From Lachnospiraceae bacterium (GTDB lineage Bacteria > Bacillota > Clostridia > Lachnospirales > Lachnospiraceae), in contig CAAFXG010000389.1 of NCBI GenBank assembly GCA_900766925.1, positions 62,001 to 126,000 on the forward strand: a DNA stretch of 64,000 nt, given 5' to 3'. The notes below the pieces were generated by a model. The model was not told the origin of the DNA. It did not search any database and saw nothing but the letters and a program-made list of their open reading frames with translations. Position 1 is the first letter of the stretch, and the number at the start of each line of letters is the position of its first letter. Positions 15,999 to 25,349 of this stretch are shown here, piece after piece. The translations under genes were made by a program, and so were the position numbers.

Positions 15999-17444
15999 TT
16001 GGCTACGAGCAAAGGAAAGGTTTTTTCAAATTTAATATGGCGCTTTCTTGAGAAAACAGGAGCGCAGCTTGTTACCTTCTGTCTGATGCTTGTGTTGGCC
16101 AGAATTCTTGATAAAAAAGATTTTGGAATGGCAACCATTATTGGAGTATTATCAAGTATTTTCAGTGTATTTGTCAGTTATGGACTTGGTAATTCTTTAA
16201 TCCAGAAAAAAGACGCAGATGCTATAGATTACTCCACTGTATTTTATGCAAATTGTGTTTTATGTGGTCTGCTATATATTATCCTGTTCTTTACGGCACC
16301 CTTTATTTCAGATTTGTATAACCGACCTGAACTGACAAATATGATACGGGTGTCAGGAATTACGATTCTGGTATCGGGGGTTAAAAACATCCAACAGGCT
16401 TATGTATCAAAGCATTTGTTGTTTAAGGTGTTTTTTAAATCGACGCTTATTGGAACCATTTGTTCTGCTGTGGTTGGTGTAGTGATGGCGTTGAGCGGTT
16501 TTGGCGTCTGGTCTTTGGTTATGCAGCCGTTGGTGAACAATATTATTGACACTATTATGCTTTGGATTTTTGTTAAATGGAGACCTCAGAGACTGTTTGA
16601 TTTTCTAAGATTAAAGAAGCTGTTTTCTTATGGATGGAAGCTTTCTTTGTCTATTTTTATTAACACTGCATACGAAAAAATCAGAGCCTTAATAATTGGA
16701 AAAATATACTCACCAACTGATTTAGCCTTATTTGAACAGGGTGGTTTATTTCCGAATACTGTAGTAGGAAATGTTGACGAATCAATAAACAGCGTCATGT
16801 TTCCTGTTTTATCAGAGACACAAAATGATTTGTCGGTTGTCAAGAGTATCACCCGTAAATCAATAAAAGTAAGTGTGTTCTGTATAGCACCTTTAGTTAT
16901 GGGCTTAGCAGGTGCTGCGGAACAGATAGTTAATGTTTTTTTGACAGACAAATGGATTGACTGTGTACCGTTCATGAGGATTTTTTGTATTATTTATATG
17001 TTTTTTCCGATACATACATCTAATCAGAACGCTACAAAGGCCATTGGAAGAAGCGATATAATATTGTATCTGGAATTTGTAAAAAAGATAATAAACGTAA
17101 TTACAATACTGATTTGCATGCATTATAGTGTACTTGTGATGGCGGTTTCTCTGCTTGTTACAGATTTTATGGCACAGATAATTAATTCGGAGCCAAACAG
17201 GCGAATGCTTGGCTATGGATATTTAGAACAACTTAAAGATATAATGCCATGTATATTGTTAGCTTCTGCTATGGGGGGCATTGTGTATCTGTTGGGATTT
17301 TTGCCGTTAAATGACATTGCTCTCTTATTTATTCAGATACCTGCAGGTGCTCTGATATACATAGGAACTTCCTATCTGTTTAAAATAGATCAATTATTTT
17401 ATTTAAAAGATATTATTATTGATTTAATTGAAGCAAAGAAATAG
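15999..17444 (+). CDS. Wzx-type polysaccharide flippase
   Basis: A 481-residue integral membrane protein of the MOP/polysaccharide-transporter superfamily, with about 12-14 hydrophobic segments. The N-terminus (SNLIWRFLEKTGAQLVTF, VLARILDKKDFGMATI) is characteristic of lipid-linked oligosaccharide exporters, as is FEQGGLFPNTV in the middle. It should flip an undecaprenyl-diphosphate-linked glycan to the outer face of the membrane. The start is TTG at 15999 after AGAGAG. It lies 18 bases after the radical SAM gene. Its presence implies that the neighbouring transferases build a lipid-linked unit in the cytoplasm. Confidence 0.88.
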   Translation: MATSKGKVFSNLIWRFLEKTGAQLVTFCLMLVLARILDKKDFGMATIIGVLSSIFSVFVSYGLGNSLIQKKDADAIDYSTVFYANCVLCGLLYIILFFTAPFISDLYNRPELTNMIRVSGITILVSGVKNIQQAYVSKHLLFKVFFKSTLIGTICSAVVGVVMALSGFGVWSLVMQPLVNNIIDTIMLWIFVKWRPQRLFDFLRLKKLFSYGWKLSLSIFINTAYEKIRALIIGKIYSPTDLALFEQGGLFPNTVVGNVDESINSVMFPVLSETQNDLSVVKSITRKSIKVSVFCIAPLVMGLAGAAEQIVNVFLTDKWIDCVPFMRIFCIIYMFFPIHTSNQNATKAIGRSDIILYLEFVKKIINVITILICMHYSVLVMAVSLLVTDFMAQIINSEPNRRMLGYGYLEQLKDIMPCILLASAMGGIVYLLGFLPLNDIALLFIQIPAGALIYIGTSYLFKIDQLFYLKDIIIDLIEAKK

Positions 17445-17466
17445 GAGAGCTTTAGGGGGAATGAGC

Positions 17467-18537
17467 ATGAAATTAATTGATACGATAGTTGAAAAAGAAA
17501 ACGGATATATATTAAAATTACAGGAATGTAGTGTTTCGGGATTTCCTACTTATATCTGGGGGAATGGAGAAGGTGCTGAAAATGCAAGGTTACGCTCAAA
17601 TAATTACCCATTTGCAGGCAATGTGGTTAACAAAAGATATTATTCTGAAAATAACGGATGCTTATGCCTGGAGGATATTTTGGACAATTCTGAAACTAAA
17701 ATTAATCTGGTTATTGCATTTAGAGGATATTCAAAAGGTGTATTAAAGGATTATATGTCTAAGTTAAATATTGTAGTTAATATGGATTGCTATGCGGGCA
17801 ATATCTGTGTTGACCCCGAGATAATGACATACGACTATGTGTTGGAGAATATCTCAAAACTAGAAAAAATATATAGTTCGTTGGAGGATGAGAAATCGAG
17901 GGAGGTTTTATCCGCATACATTAATCAAAAAATCAGCATGGATTATAAATATCTGAAGGAAGCAAAGACTGATAATCAATATTTTGAAAATGATATCATT
18001 TGTTTTACTGAAAATGAAACCTTTGTTGATTGTGGGGCATATGATGGAGATAGTGCGGTTTCGTTCATTAATAATCTTAAAAAAAATGGTATAGTGGATT
18101 ACAAGAAGATAATTTCGTTTGAACCTGATCCTGTAAACTATCGTAAACTGGAGGATAGAAAACTTGACAGGCATATATGTATTAACAAGGGTGTTTCTGA
18201 TAAGTGTGAGAAATTATCTTTTTCAGTTGGAGGAACTTCATCCGGCATTGATACCTCAGGAAGTATAATGATTGAAACTGATTATCTTGACAACGTGATT
18301 GATGGTAGTGTTACGTTCATAAAAATGGATATTGAGGGCTCTGAATTAGCCGCAATAAAGGGTGCATCAAAGACCATTGTGAATAATAAGCCTAAGCTTG
18401 CAATATGTATTTATCACAGAAAAGAGGATATGTGGCAGATTCAGAATTATTTACACGGATTAGTTCCGGAATACAGGTTTTATATAAGAGCATATGAAGA
18501 AACCGCAACGGAGCTAGTGTTATATGCAATAATATAA
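17467..18537 (+). CDS. FkbM family methyltransferase
   Basis: A 356-residue protein with a C-terminal SAM-dependent methyltransferase domain of the FkbM family (about residues 180-350): FVDCGAYDGDSAVSF near 186, SFEPDP after it and IKMDIEGSE near 286. The N-terminal half (about 170 residues) begins with a NAD-binding-like strand pattern (TYIWGNGEGAENA), seen in other FkbM proteins of glycan loci. AGGGGG precedes ATGs at 17461 and 17467; spacing favours 17467. It probably O-methylates a sugar or other residue of the surface glycan. The exact target is unknown. Confidence 0.85.
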   Translation: MKLIDTIVEKENGYILKLQECSVSGFPTYIWGNGEGAENARLRSNNYPFAGNVVNKRYYSENNGCLCLEDILDNSETKINLVIAFRGYSKGVLKDYMSKLNIVVNMDCYAGNICVDPEIMTYDYVLENISKLEKIYSSLEDEKSREVLSAYINQKISMDYKYLKEAKTDNQYFENDIICFTENETFVDCGAYDGDSAVSFINNLKKNGIVDYKKIISFEPDPVNYRKLEDRKLDRHICINKGVSDKCEKLSFSVGGTSSGIDTSGSIMIETDYLDNVIDGSVTFIKMDIEGSELAAIKGASKTIVNNKPKLAICIYHRKEDMWQIQNYLHGLVPEYRFYIRAYEETATELVLYAII

Positions 18538-18551
18538 AACAGGTGGAAACA

Positions 18552-19730
18552 ATGGAAAAGGTATTGATATTATGCGCAAGTCATAATGACTTAGGGCTAA
18601 TTAAAGCATTAAAGAAATTAAATTATTATGTAATAGGAACCGGAAATAAAGATAATTTGCCGGGAGAAAAAATGCTTGATAAATGGATAAAAGCGGATTA
18701 TTCAGATAAAGAGTTAATACTACAGATTTCCTTGGAAGAGAAAATTGACAGGATATGTGCGTGCTGCAATGACTTTGGAGTATATACCGCGGCATATGTT
18801 GCAGAAAAGCTGGGTTTACCGGGATATGACAGCTACGAGAACACATTGAAGCTTCATAACAAAGACCGATTTAAGGAGCTTGCACTTGCACTTGGAATAG
18901 AAACGCCAAAATCATACAAATATGATAATGTTCAAAGAGCATATGATGATATGTCAAAGTATGATTTCCCTGTAATTGTAAAACCGGTTGATTGTAGTGC
19001 CGGGAATGGCGTAAATGTTGTTAAAGATTGTTGCGGGTATAAGCGTGCCATTGATTATGCAATGGCAAAATCAAGAACAAAGAGGATAGTGATTGAAAGC
19101 TTTATTGAGGGTACACAGCATGGCTTTTGTACATATTTGGTGAATCAGAAGGTAGTAGCTGTGTGTACTAATGATGAGTTTTCAATTCAGAATCCATACA
19201 GAGTAGAAATAGATACATTTCCGGCTACAGATTGGAACAGGTATTCAGATTCTTTAATCGAACAAATTGAACTGATTGCAGATAATCTAAAGCTTAAAGA
19301 TGGCATATTTCATCTGCAGTATATAGTTAAGGATAATACACCATGGATTATAGAGGTAATGAGAAGAACTGTTGGCAATATGTATCATGTGCTGGGAAAC
19401 AGACTGAATAATCTGTGTTGGGAATATTGGGAAGCAAAAGCAAGATGTGGAATTTCATGTGAAGATTTTCCGGAAAATCATCACCAGGAGGGATTCTATG
19501 CATATAAAACCATACTTGCTACGTCAAATGGAATAATCAAAAAAATAAATGTTTCCCAAGAATATGAAAGCTATACATTCGAAAAATACATGCTTTTGAG
19601 TCCCGGGGATGAGGTAGTTGACTGCAAGAATCAGCCGATTGGCTTTCTGTTTATGAAGTTTTCGTGCTATGAAGAAATGCGAAGTGTATTAATTGACAAT
19701 TACAGATGCGATTTTGTGGAGATTGATTAA
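18552..19730 (+). CDS. ATP-grasp ligase
   Basis: A 392-residue cytoplasmic ATP-grasp protein. An N-terminal Rossmann-like preATP-grasp domain (KVLILCASHNDLGLIKAL, with a strand typical of carbamoyl-phosphate-synthase-like ligases) leads to FPVIVKPVDCSAGNGV, the ATP-lid strand, and EVMRRTVGN near the metal site. Such ligases join a carboxylate, often an amino acid or hydroxy acid, to an amine through an acyl phosphate. With the sugar aminotransferase two genes downstream, one possibility is acylation of an amino sugar. The ATG at 18552 has AGGTGG 5 bases upstream; an in-frame GTG at 18543 is less likely. Confidence 0.85.
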   Translation: MEKVLILCASHNDLGLIKALKKLNYYVIGTGNKDNLPGEKMLDKWIKADYSDKELILQISLEEKIDRICACCNDFGVYTAAYVAEKLGLPGYDSYENTLKLHNKDRFKELALALGIETPKSYKYDNVQRAYDDMSKYDFPVIVKPVDCSAGNGVNVVKDCCGYKRAIDYAMAKSRTKRIVIESFIEGTQHGFCTYLVNQKVVAVCTNDEFSIQNPYRVEIDTFPATDWNRYSDSLIEQIELIADNLKLKDGIFHLQYIVKDNTPWIIEVMRRTVGNMYHVLGNRLNNLCWEYWEAKARCGISCEDFPENHHQEGFYAYKTILATSNGIIKKINVSQEYESYTFEKYMLLSPGDEVVDCKNQPIGFLFMKFSCYEEMRSVLIDNYRCDFVEID

Positions 19731-19749
19731 GAATAAAAGGGGTTAATGT

Positions 19750-20943
19750 ATGAATAGAAATGGAGAAATTTGTATAGGCGTTGCAGGTGCAGGAAGGGCT
19801 GCTGAGCTACACATGAATGCACTGAGACGATTTTCGGGTGTTCCGGTATGTTACAGGCACATTATAGCCAGAAGATGGGAACAGGTCAATGAAATGAAGG
19901 AACGTTATGGGTTTGAAAATGCTTCTTTAGATTTTAACAATCTTCTTAATGATCCGGAGATTGATGTTATTGATATTTGTACGCCTCCATATGTCCATGA
20001 ACAGATGATTGTTGAAGCCATAAAGGCAGGAAAACATGTAATCTGCGAAAAACCGTTAAGTGGATATTTTGGTGAGCAGGGCGATATAGAACCAATAGGT
20101 AAAAATGTATCCAAGGTAAAAATGTATGAGAAATTACTATCTAACCTTGACAAAATAAAAGAAATATTAAAAGCTTCTGACAGAAAATTCATGTATGCAG
20201 AAAACTTTGTATATGCACCTGCAATAGTTAAAGCCGCGGAGATTCTTACCAAAAAAAAATCCAGAATTCTTTTTGCAAAGGGAGAAGAAAGCTTAAAAGG
20301 CTCCAGCTCTCATGTGGCGTCTGAATGGAATAAGACAGGCGGAGGTACATTTATAAGAACGGGGGCACATCCTTTAGGCGCAATATTGTGGCTCAAGCAG
20401 GTTGAGGCAAAGGCAAGGAATATGGAGATATGGGTTGAAAGTGTGTATGCTGACATGGAGACAATAACAAATGACTTGTCCGAATATGAGCATAGACATA
20501 TCGCAGCAACACCACATGACGTAGAAGATATTGGAACCGTAATTCTGAAGTTTTCTGACAAGTCAAGGGCAGTAATAATTGCAACCGATACCTTACTTGG
20601 CGGAAGTAAGAATTATGTGGAGTTATACTGTAATGACGCAACTCTGAATTGCAGGCTTACCATGTCGAATCTTATGGATACATATTTTCTGGATGAAGAT
20701 AACCTGGATGATGTCTATATTTCTGAAATGCTTCCGAGGAAAACCGGATGGAATAATCCTTTTTTGGAGGATGAAATTATTCGTGGGTATACGGATGAAA
20801 TGAGAGATTTCATAGAGTCAATATATTTTGGAAGAGAGCCTAAATCTGATTTTGAACTTGCGTATGATACCATAAAAATTATATATGCGGCTTACAAATC
20901 TGCGGAGCTTGGACATCCGGTTAAGCTGGACAAGTCCAGATAA
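19750..20943 (+). CDS. Gfo/Idh/MocA family NAD(P)-dependent sugar oxidoreductase
   Basis: A 397-residue oxidoreductase. The N-terminal Rossmann fold carries GVAGAGRAAELH; IDICTPPYVHEQ and the catalytic-site block HVICEKPLSG (near residue 100) are diagnostic, followed by the C-terminal alpha/beta domain with NKTGGGTFIRTGAHPLG. It should oxidise or reduce a nucleotide sugar hydroxyl, making the keto sugar needed by a partner aminotransferase. An aminotransferase gene begins 10 bases downstream, a pairing known from WbpB/WbpE-type amino-sugar pathways. The extra 20 residues after the EKP motif are longer than in many homologues. Confidence 0.9.
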   Translation: MNRNGEICIGVAGAGRAAELHMNALRRFSGVPVCYRHIIARRWEQVNEMKERYGFENASLDFNNLLNDPEIDVIDICTPPYVHEQMIVEAIKAGKHVICEKPLSGYFGEQGDIEPIGKNVSKVKMYEKLLSNLDKIKEILKASDRKFMYAENFVYAPAIVKAAEILTKKKSRILFAKGEESLKGSSSHVASEWNKTGGGTFIRTGAHPLGAILWLKQVEAKARNMEIWVESVYADMETITNDLSEYEHRHIAATPHDVEDIGTVILKFSDKSRAVIIATDTLLGGSKNYVELYCNDATLNCRLTMSNLMDTYFLDEDNLDDVYISEMLPRKTGWNNPFLEDEIIRGYTDEMRDFIESIYFGREPKSDFELAYDTIKIIYAAYKSAELGHPVKLDKSR

Positions 20944-20953
20944 GGAATTAAGT

Positions 20954-22066
20954 ATGAATGAGAGAATCAATGTTACAAGGGCGTTTTTGCCACCGATGGA
21001 GGAATACATCAAAGAATTAAATGATATATGGGATAGTCACTGGATTACCAATATGGGTAGTAAGCATAATGCCCTGCAGCATGGTTTACAGGATTATCTG
21101 GGGGTACATAGAGTTGAACTTCTTGCAAACGGACATATGGCATTGGAATTGACACTTCAGGCGATGGAATTATCGGGGGAGGTAATTACGACCCCTTTTA
21201 CCTTTGCATCAACTACACATGCTATTATGAGGAACGGACTTACACCTGTATTCTGTGATATTAAGAAGGATGATTACACTATTGATGCTAATCAGATTGA
21301 AAGTCTTATTACCGATAAAACTACGGCAATACTGCCTGTGCATGTCTATGGAAATTTGTGTGATGTAAATAAAATTCAGGAAATTGCTGATAAATATTGT
21401 TTGAAGGTTGTTTATGATGCTGCACATACATTTGGTGAAAGCTATATGGGTCAAAGCTTTGCACAATTTGGAGATGCATCAATATATAGTTTTCATGCAA
21501 CAAAGGTTTTTAATACAATTGAAGGTGGGGCTGTATGTTCAAAGGATGATATGTTATGCGAGAAAATATATAATCTTAAGAATTTTGGAATAAGGGGTCT
21601 CGAGACTGTGGAAAGTGTGGGGGCTAATGCCAAAATGAATGAGTTTGAGGCTGCGATGGGTATTTGTAATTTGCGGCATATAGACGAAGTCATTCAAAAG
21701 AGAAGGGGTGTTTGTGAGAGATATCTGGAAAGGCTGCATAACTTGACTGGTATAAAAACCAATAATTATCTGCCGGATATAAAATATAACTATGCATATT
21801 TCCCGATTGTGGTTGATGAGGCGGCGTGTGGTATAACGCGTGATGATATATATAATGCTCTGGTTAAAGAGAATATATATGCAAGAAAATATTTTTATCC
21901 ATTGACAAGTAAGTTTGAATGTTTCAAGGGACAGTTTGATTCGGGAACCACTTCGGTTGCAGAATACATATCGAACAGAGTATTAACGCTACCTGTTTTT
22001 GACGATTTGTCTTTGGATATAGTAGATTTGATTTGTGATGTAATAAAGGATACAATAATTAATTAA
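20954..22066 (+). CDS. DegT/DnrJ/EryC1/StrS family PLP-dependent sugar aminotransferase
   Basis: A 370-residue aminotransferase that transfers an amino group, usually from glutamate, to a keto nucleotide sugar. Family blocks are VELLANGHMALEL, TTPFTFASTTHAI, YDAAHTFGE, and SFHATKVFNTIEGGA with the PLP lysine at residue 184. The frame is open upstream from 20885, overlapping the previous gene, but the ATG at 20954 with TAAGGAATTAAGT before it gives the family length. Together with the preceding oxidoreductase it probably makes an amino sugar; the length and motifs resemble VioA/FdtB-like enzymes, though the exact product cannot be read. Confidence 0.92.
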   Translation: MNERINVTRAFLPPMEEYIKELNDIWDSHWITNMGSKHNALQHGLQDYLGVHRVELLANGHMALELTLQAMELSGEVITTPFTFASTTHAIMRNGLTPVFCDIKKDDYTIDANQIESLITDKTTAILPVHVYGNLCDVNKIQEIADKYCLKVVYDAAHTFGESYMGQSFAQFGDASIYSFHATKVFNTIEGGAVCSKDDMLCEKIYNLKNFGIRGLETVESVGANAKMNEFEAAMGICNLRHIDEVIQKRRGVCERYLERLHNLTGIKTNNYLPDIKYNYAYFPIVVDEAACGITRDDIYNALVKENIYARKYFYPLTSKFECFKGQFDSGTTSVAEYISNRVLTLPVFDDLSLDIVDLICDVIKDTIIN

Positions 22067-22083
22067 CGATAAGGGTGACAAAT

Positions 22084-23049
22084 TTGGAAAATGTCTTAGT
22101 AAGCGTTTTATGTATTACATATAATCATGGAAAATATCTAAAACAAGCATTGGATGGTATACTCATTCAAAAGACCAATTTTGACTATGAGGTTATTATC
22201 GGTGATGATTGTTCTACAGATAACAGTAGAGAAATAATACTGCAATATAAAGAAAAATTTGGAAATAAGCTTAGAATTCTTTTTCATGAACACAATCTGG
22301 GGGCAACAGAGAATGTCAGAAGAATTGAAGCGTATGCCACGGGTAGATATATTATATCTCTCGAGACAGATGATTACTGGTCAGATCCGTATAAGCTTCA
22401 AAAACAGGTTGATTATCTGGAAACACATCCTGATGTTTTAGCGGTTGCACACAGGTGCATGGTTGTTGACGAGGATTCCAAACCGGCAAAGGTAGTCTAT
22501 CCTGAGTGTAAAAGCAGGGTATATAAGGTAGGACATTATAGAAACTGGATATTACCGGGACAATATACAACCATAATGTATAGGAATTTTTATTTGAATG
22601 ATATGTCAGTGGATTTTAAATATAGGGCCAAGGCATCTTCCTATGGTCCCGGTGACCGTATTCTTGTATTCATGGTTATGTCTAAGGGAGAGATTCACTG
22701 TCTGCCGGATGTCATGAGCTGCTACAGGTATGTATTAAAGGGAGGTTCAAGCTTCTCTGCAAATAATAGAATAACTCATTTACAGATGGTTAAATATTAT
22801 GACTGCTATTTTGAGTATGCCGGAGAATATAAGGTCTCAAAGCCCTTGCTTGATGCTGTTAAAATGTTGTATTTAGAAGAACTGACAGCATCCGTATATA
22901 TTGAAAAAAGTACAGACAGGAAAACTTACAAACAAATAAAAAGAGAAAAAAATATATCCATAAAAACATATCTGTATATGTTAATGCATGTTGTATATAG
23001 ATTATCCGGCAGACTGTTTTGTAAGCTCAGAGGCATGAAATGTATTTAA
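22084..23049 (+). CDS. Family 2 glycosyltransferase
   Basis: A 321-residue GT-A transferase. SVLCITYNHGKYLKQALDG, IIGDDCSTDNS and the metal-binding LETDDYWSD (near residue 95) are all present. The last 60 residues contain a basic region and a hydrophobic helix that may touch the membrane. The TTG at 22084 has AAGGGTG about 7 bases upstream and is preferred over the in-frame GTG at 22075, which lies inside that site. It is part of the + strand glycan operon; the donor sugar is unknown. Confidence 0.88.
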   Translation: MENVLVSVLCITYNHGKYLKQALDGILIQKTNFDYEVIIGDDCSTDNSREIILQYKEKFGNKLRILFHEHNLGATENVRRIEAYATGRYIISLETDDYWSDPYKLQKQVDYLETHPDVLAVAHRCMVVDEDSKPAKVVYPECKSRVYKVGHYRNWILPGQYTTIMYRNFYLNDMSVDFKYRAKASSYGPGDRILVFMVMSKGEIHCLPDVMSCYRYVLKGGSSFSANNRITHLQMVKYYDCYFEYAGEYKVSKPLLDAVKMLYLEELTASVYIEKSTDRKTYKQIKREKNISIKTYLYMLMHVVYRLSGRLFCKLRGMKCI

Positions 23050-23093
23050 TAAAACGGATTATTGGTGATGAGATAAGGGAAAGGTAAGATAGA

Positions 23094-24041
23094 ATGGCAA
23101 ATACGTTATATATAGTTATACCGTGTTATAATGAAAGTGAAGTGATAAGGGAAACTAATTCCAGGCTTCTTATCAAAATTGATGATTTAATAAAGAGAGG
23201 TTTTATATCAGCTGATAGCAGGGTAATGTATGTAGATGACGGCTCAAAGGATAACACTTGGGAAATTATAAGTGAATTGTATGAGGAGTCGGAATATGTA
23301 ACGGGGATATGTCTATCGAGAAATAAAGGACATCAGAATGCTCTGGTAGCTGGATTGATGGAAGCAAAAGAGTATGCTGACATAGTTATTTCAATGGATG
23401 CTGATTTGCAGGATGATATTGATGTTATGGATAAGTTTATAGAGGAATATAAAAATGGCTGTGATATAGTCTATGGAGTAAGAGGCTCAAGAAAAAAAGA
23501 TACAGCCTTTAAGAGAAATACAGCTCTTGCGTTCTATAAGCTTATGAGACTGCTCGGAGTAGAGATAGTGGATAATCATGCTGATTACAGATTGATGAGC
23601 AAACGTGCCTTAGATGAACTGGAGGGATATCATGAGGTAAATCTCTTTCTTAGGGGAATTATTCCGCTTATTGGCTTTAAGACAGCCACTGTCAGTTATG
23701 AAAGACATGAACGCTTTGCCGGTAAAACCAAATATCCACTTGGTAAAATGATAAGATTTGCGATTGAGGGGATAACCTCATGTAGTGTAAGACCTATAAG
23801 GATGATTGCCGTTGCCGGAGTTGTTGTTTCACTGATAAGTATTGCGTTTTTGATATACACTGTTTTTGGATATTTTAATGGTGGCACAATTGACGGTTGG
23901 GCATCTACCATAGTTATTATGTGCTTTTTGGGTGGATTTCAGATGCTTAGCTTAGGAATTGTTGGGGAGTATGTCGGTAAGATTTACATGGAGGTAAAGC
24001 ATAGACCAAGGTATGCGGTTCAGGAGAAAAAGCTTAAATAA
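23094..24041 (+). CDS. GtrB/DPM1-like polyprenyl-phosphate glycosyltransferase
   Basis: A 315-residue GT2 enzyme. YIVIPCYNESEVI, VDDGSKDNTW, NKGHQNALVAG and the metal motif MDADLQDD are diagnostic of the DPM1/GtrB class, which charges undecaprenyl phosphate with a single sugar. Two C-terminal transmembrane helices (about residues 235-258 and 268-292) complete the GtrB architecture. The product would be flipped and then used outside the membrane by a GT-C transferase. The two multi-pass proteins just downstream are good candidates for those transferases. No GtrA-type small flippase is seen. Confidence 0.9.
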   Translation: MANTLYIVIPCYNESEVIRETNSRLLIKIDDLIKRGFISADSRVMYVDDGSKDNTWEIISELYEESEYVTGICLSRNKGHQNALVAGLMEAKEYADIVISMDADLQDDIDVMDKFIEEYKNGCDIVYGVRGSRKKDTAFKRNTALAFYKLMRLLGVEIVDNHADYRLMSKRALDELEGYHEVNLFLRGIIPLIGFKTATVSYERHERFAGKTKYPLGKMIRFAIEGITSCSVRPIRMIAVAGVVVSLISIAFLIYTVFGYFNGGTIDGWASTIVIMCFLGGFQMLSLGIVGEYVGKIYMEVKHRPRYAVQEKKLK

Positions 24042-24056
24042 CAGAGGGTATAGATA

Positions 24057-25337
24057 GTGAATGAAAAATATAAAACAGATATGAAAAAATATTTGCCGGA
24101 TTTCATTTTTCTTATCAGTATTGTGATTTTCCATGTGTTCGGATATGAATTTTTTGGTGATGATGTCGGCGTTAAAGAACAGCTTGCTGATACATTAATG
24201 GATGAGCTTCGGGTATTAAATCATGTATGTGACAATTGGAGTTCAAGAATAATAATCAATCCGGTCATATATATTGTGACTCATTTTGATTACAGGGTAT
24301 GGATGGTTATTAATATATCTGCGTGGATGACCATTTTTGAAACAGCATTATACTTGTGCTTTGGCAAGAACGTTGAAAATAAGACCAGGTGGATTTTTCT
24401 TGTTTCCATGCTGATGTTCCCTTTTGAGATTACAGTAAGTGTAGGCTGGATTACCTGCTCGATTACATATGTATGGACTGCGGCTGCGGCTCTTATTTCA
24501 CTTGTTTCTGTCAGGAAGTATATAGAAAATGAGCGGCTTAAATGGTATCAGGTGTTTTCTGTTTTTGTTTGCGGGGTGTTTGCGGCAAATGAGGAGGAGT
24601 TATCAGTTACTCTTACGATTATATTTGGAACCGCATGGATTGCAGGTCTCATATATAAAAAATCCAACCCTACATTTTTTATGCAGTTTTTTATTAGTGT
24701 ATATAACGTATTCCTTCATTTGCTTTCAAAGGGAAATCAGGTAAGACAGGGGTTGGAGTTGGCAGGTAATGAAAACAAAAATATGTACCAACAAAATATA
24801 TTCGGTAAAATAGGCGTAGGATTGATGACCACTTTAAATAGGCTGTTTATTCAGTCTGATTATGTAGTGCTCATTATGTTGGTTGTGATGCTGGTTACAT
24901 TTATTGTTGCAAGAAAATATATGCCTGCCTGTATTCTGATTGTTCCTTTGTTATTATGTATATCGGGCACTTTTGTTGAACTGTCAAATAATCAGCTTCT
25001 TAGTGTCATAACTCTTTTGGAGACAGTATCTTTAATATGTATTTTAGTTTCTGTGTTTTGGCTCAGGGAGGTTAATATGAATGCAGTCATATTATGTACT
25101 TCACTTATTGCTGTCGGGAGTGGAAGAGCTGTTGTCGGATTTGCCAATAATGCAACCGGTCCATATGATAGGACATATACATACCTGTACTTGTTTATTG
25201 TTGCAATGCTTAGTGTTTTGCTGAATAAATTATATAGATTGCTTCAAGACAAAAAAAACGAGGCTTTTGTGCTTATGATGTTTGTTGCAGGCATATTTGC
25301 ATGGGTAAGAACATTTTTTGCGTTGGGAATTATATAG
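24057..25337 (+). CDS. Multi-pass membrane protein, GT-C-like (DUF6056/GtrII-type), copy 1
   Basis: A 426-residue protein with about 10-11 transmembrane segments. The first extracellular loop holds FGDD near residue 35 and NWSSRI near 61, as in GT-C transferases that place acidic residues there. Later blocks shared with the next gene are MFPFE, a Y-x-W-x-AAA helix, KWYQ, AANEEELSV and KGNQVR. I think it belongs with DUF6056/GtrII-like proteins, which would move a sugar from undecaprenyl phosphate to an acceptor on the outside. The start is GTG at 24057 after GAGGG. It follows the gtrB-like gene by 15 bases. Family membership is a recollection, not a search result. Confidence 0.65.
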   Translation: MNEKYKTDMKKYLPDFIFLISIVIFHVFGYEFFGDDVGVKEQLADTLMDELRVLNHVCDNWSSRIIINPVIYIVTHFDYRVWMVINISAWMTIFETALYLCFGKNVENKTRWIFLVSMLMFPFEITVSVGWITCSITYVWTAAAALISLVSVRKYIENERLKWYQVFSVFVCGVFAANEEELSVTLTIIFGTAWIAGLIYKKSNPTFFMQFFISVYNVFLHLLSKGNQVRQGLELAGNENKNMYQQNIFGKIGVGLMTTLNRLFIQSDYVVLIMLVVMLVTFIVARKYMPACILIVPLLLCISGTFVELSNNQLLSVITLLETVSLICILVSVFWLREVNMNAVILCTSLIAVGSGRAVVGFANNATGPYDRTYTYLYLFIVAMLSVLLNKLYRLLQDKKNEAFVLMMFVAGIFAWVRTFFALGII

Positions 25338-25349
25338 GGTTTATAAATC

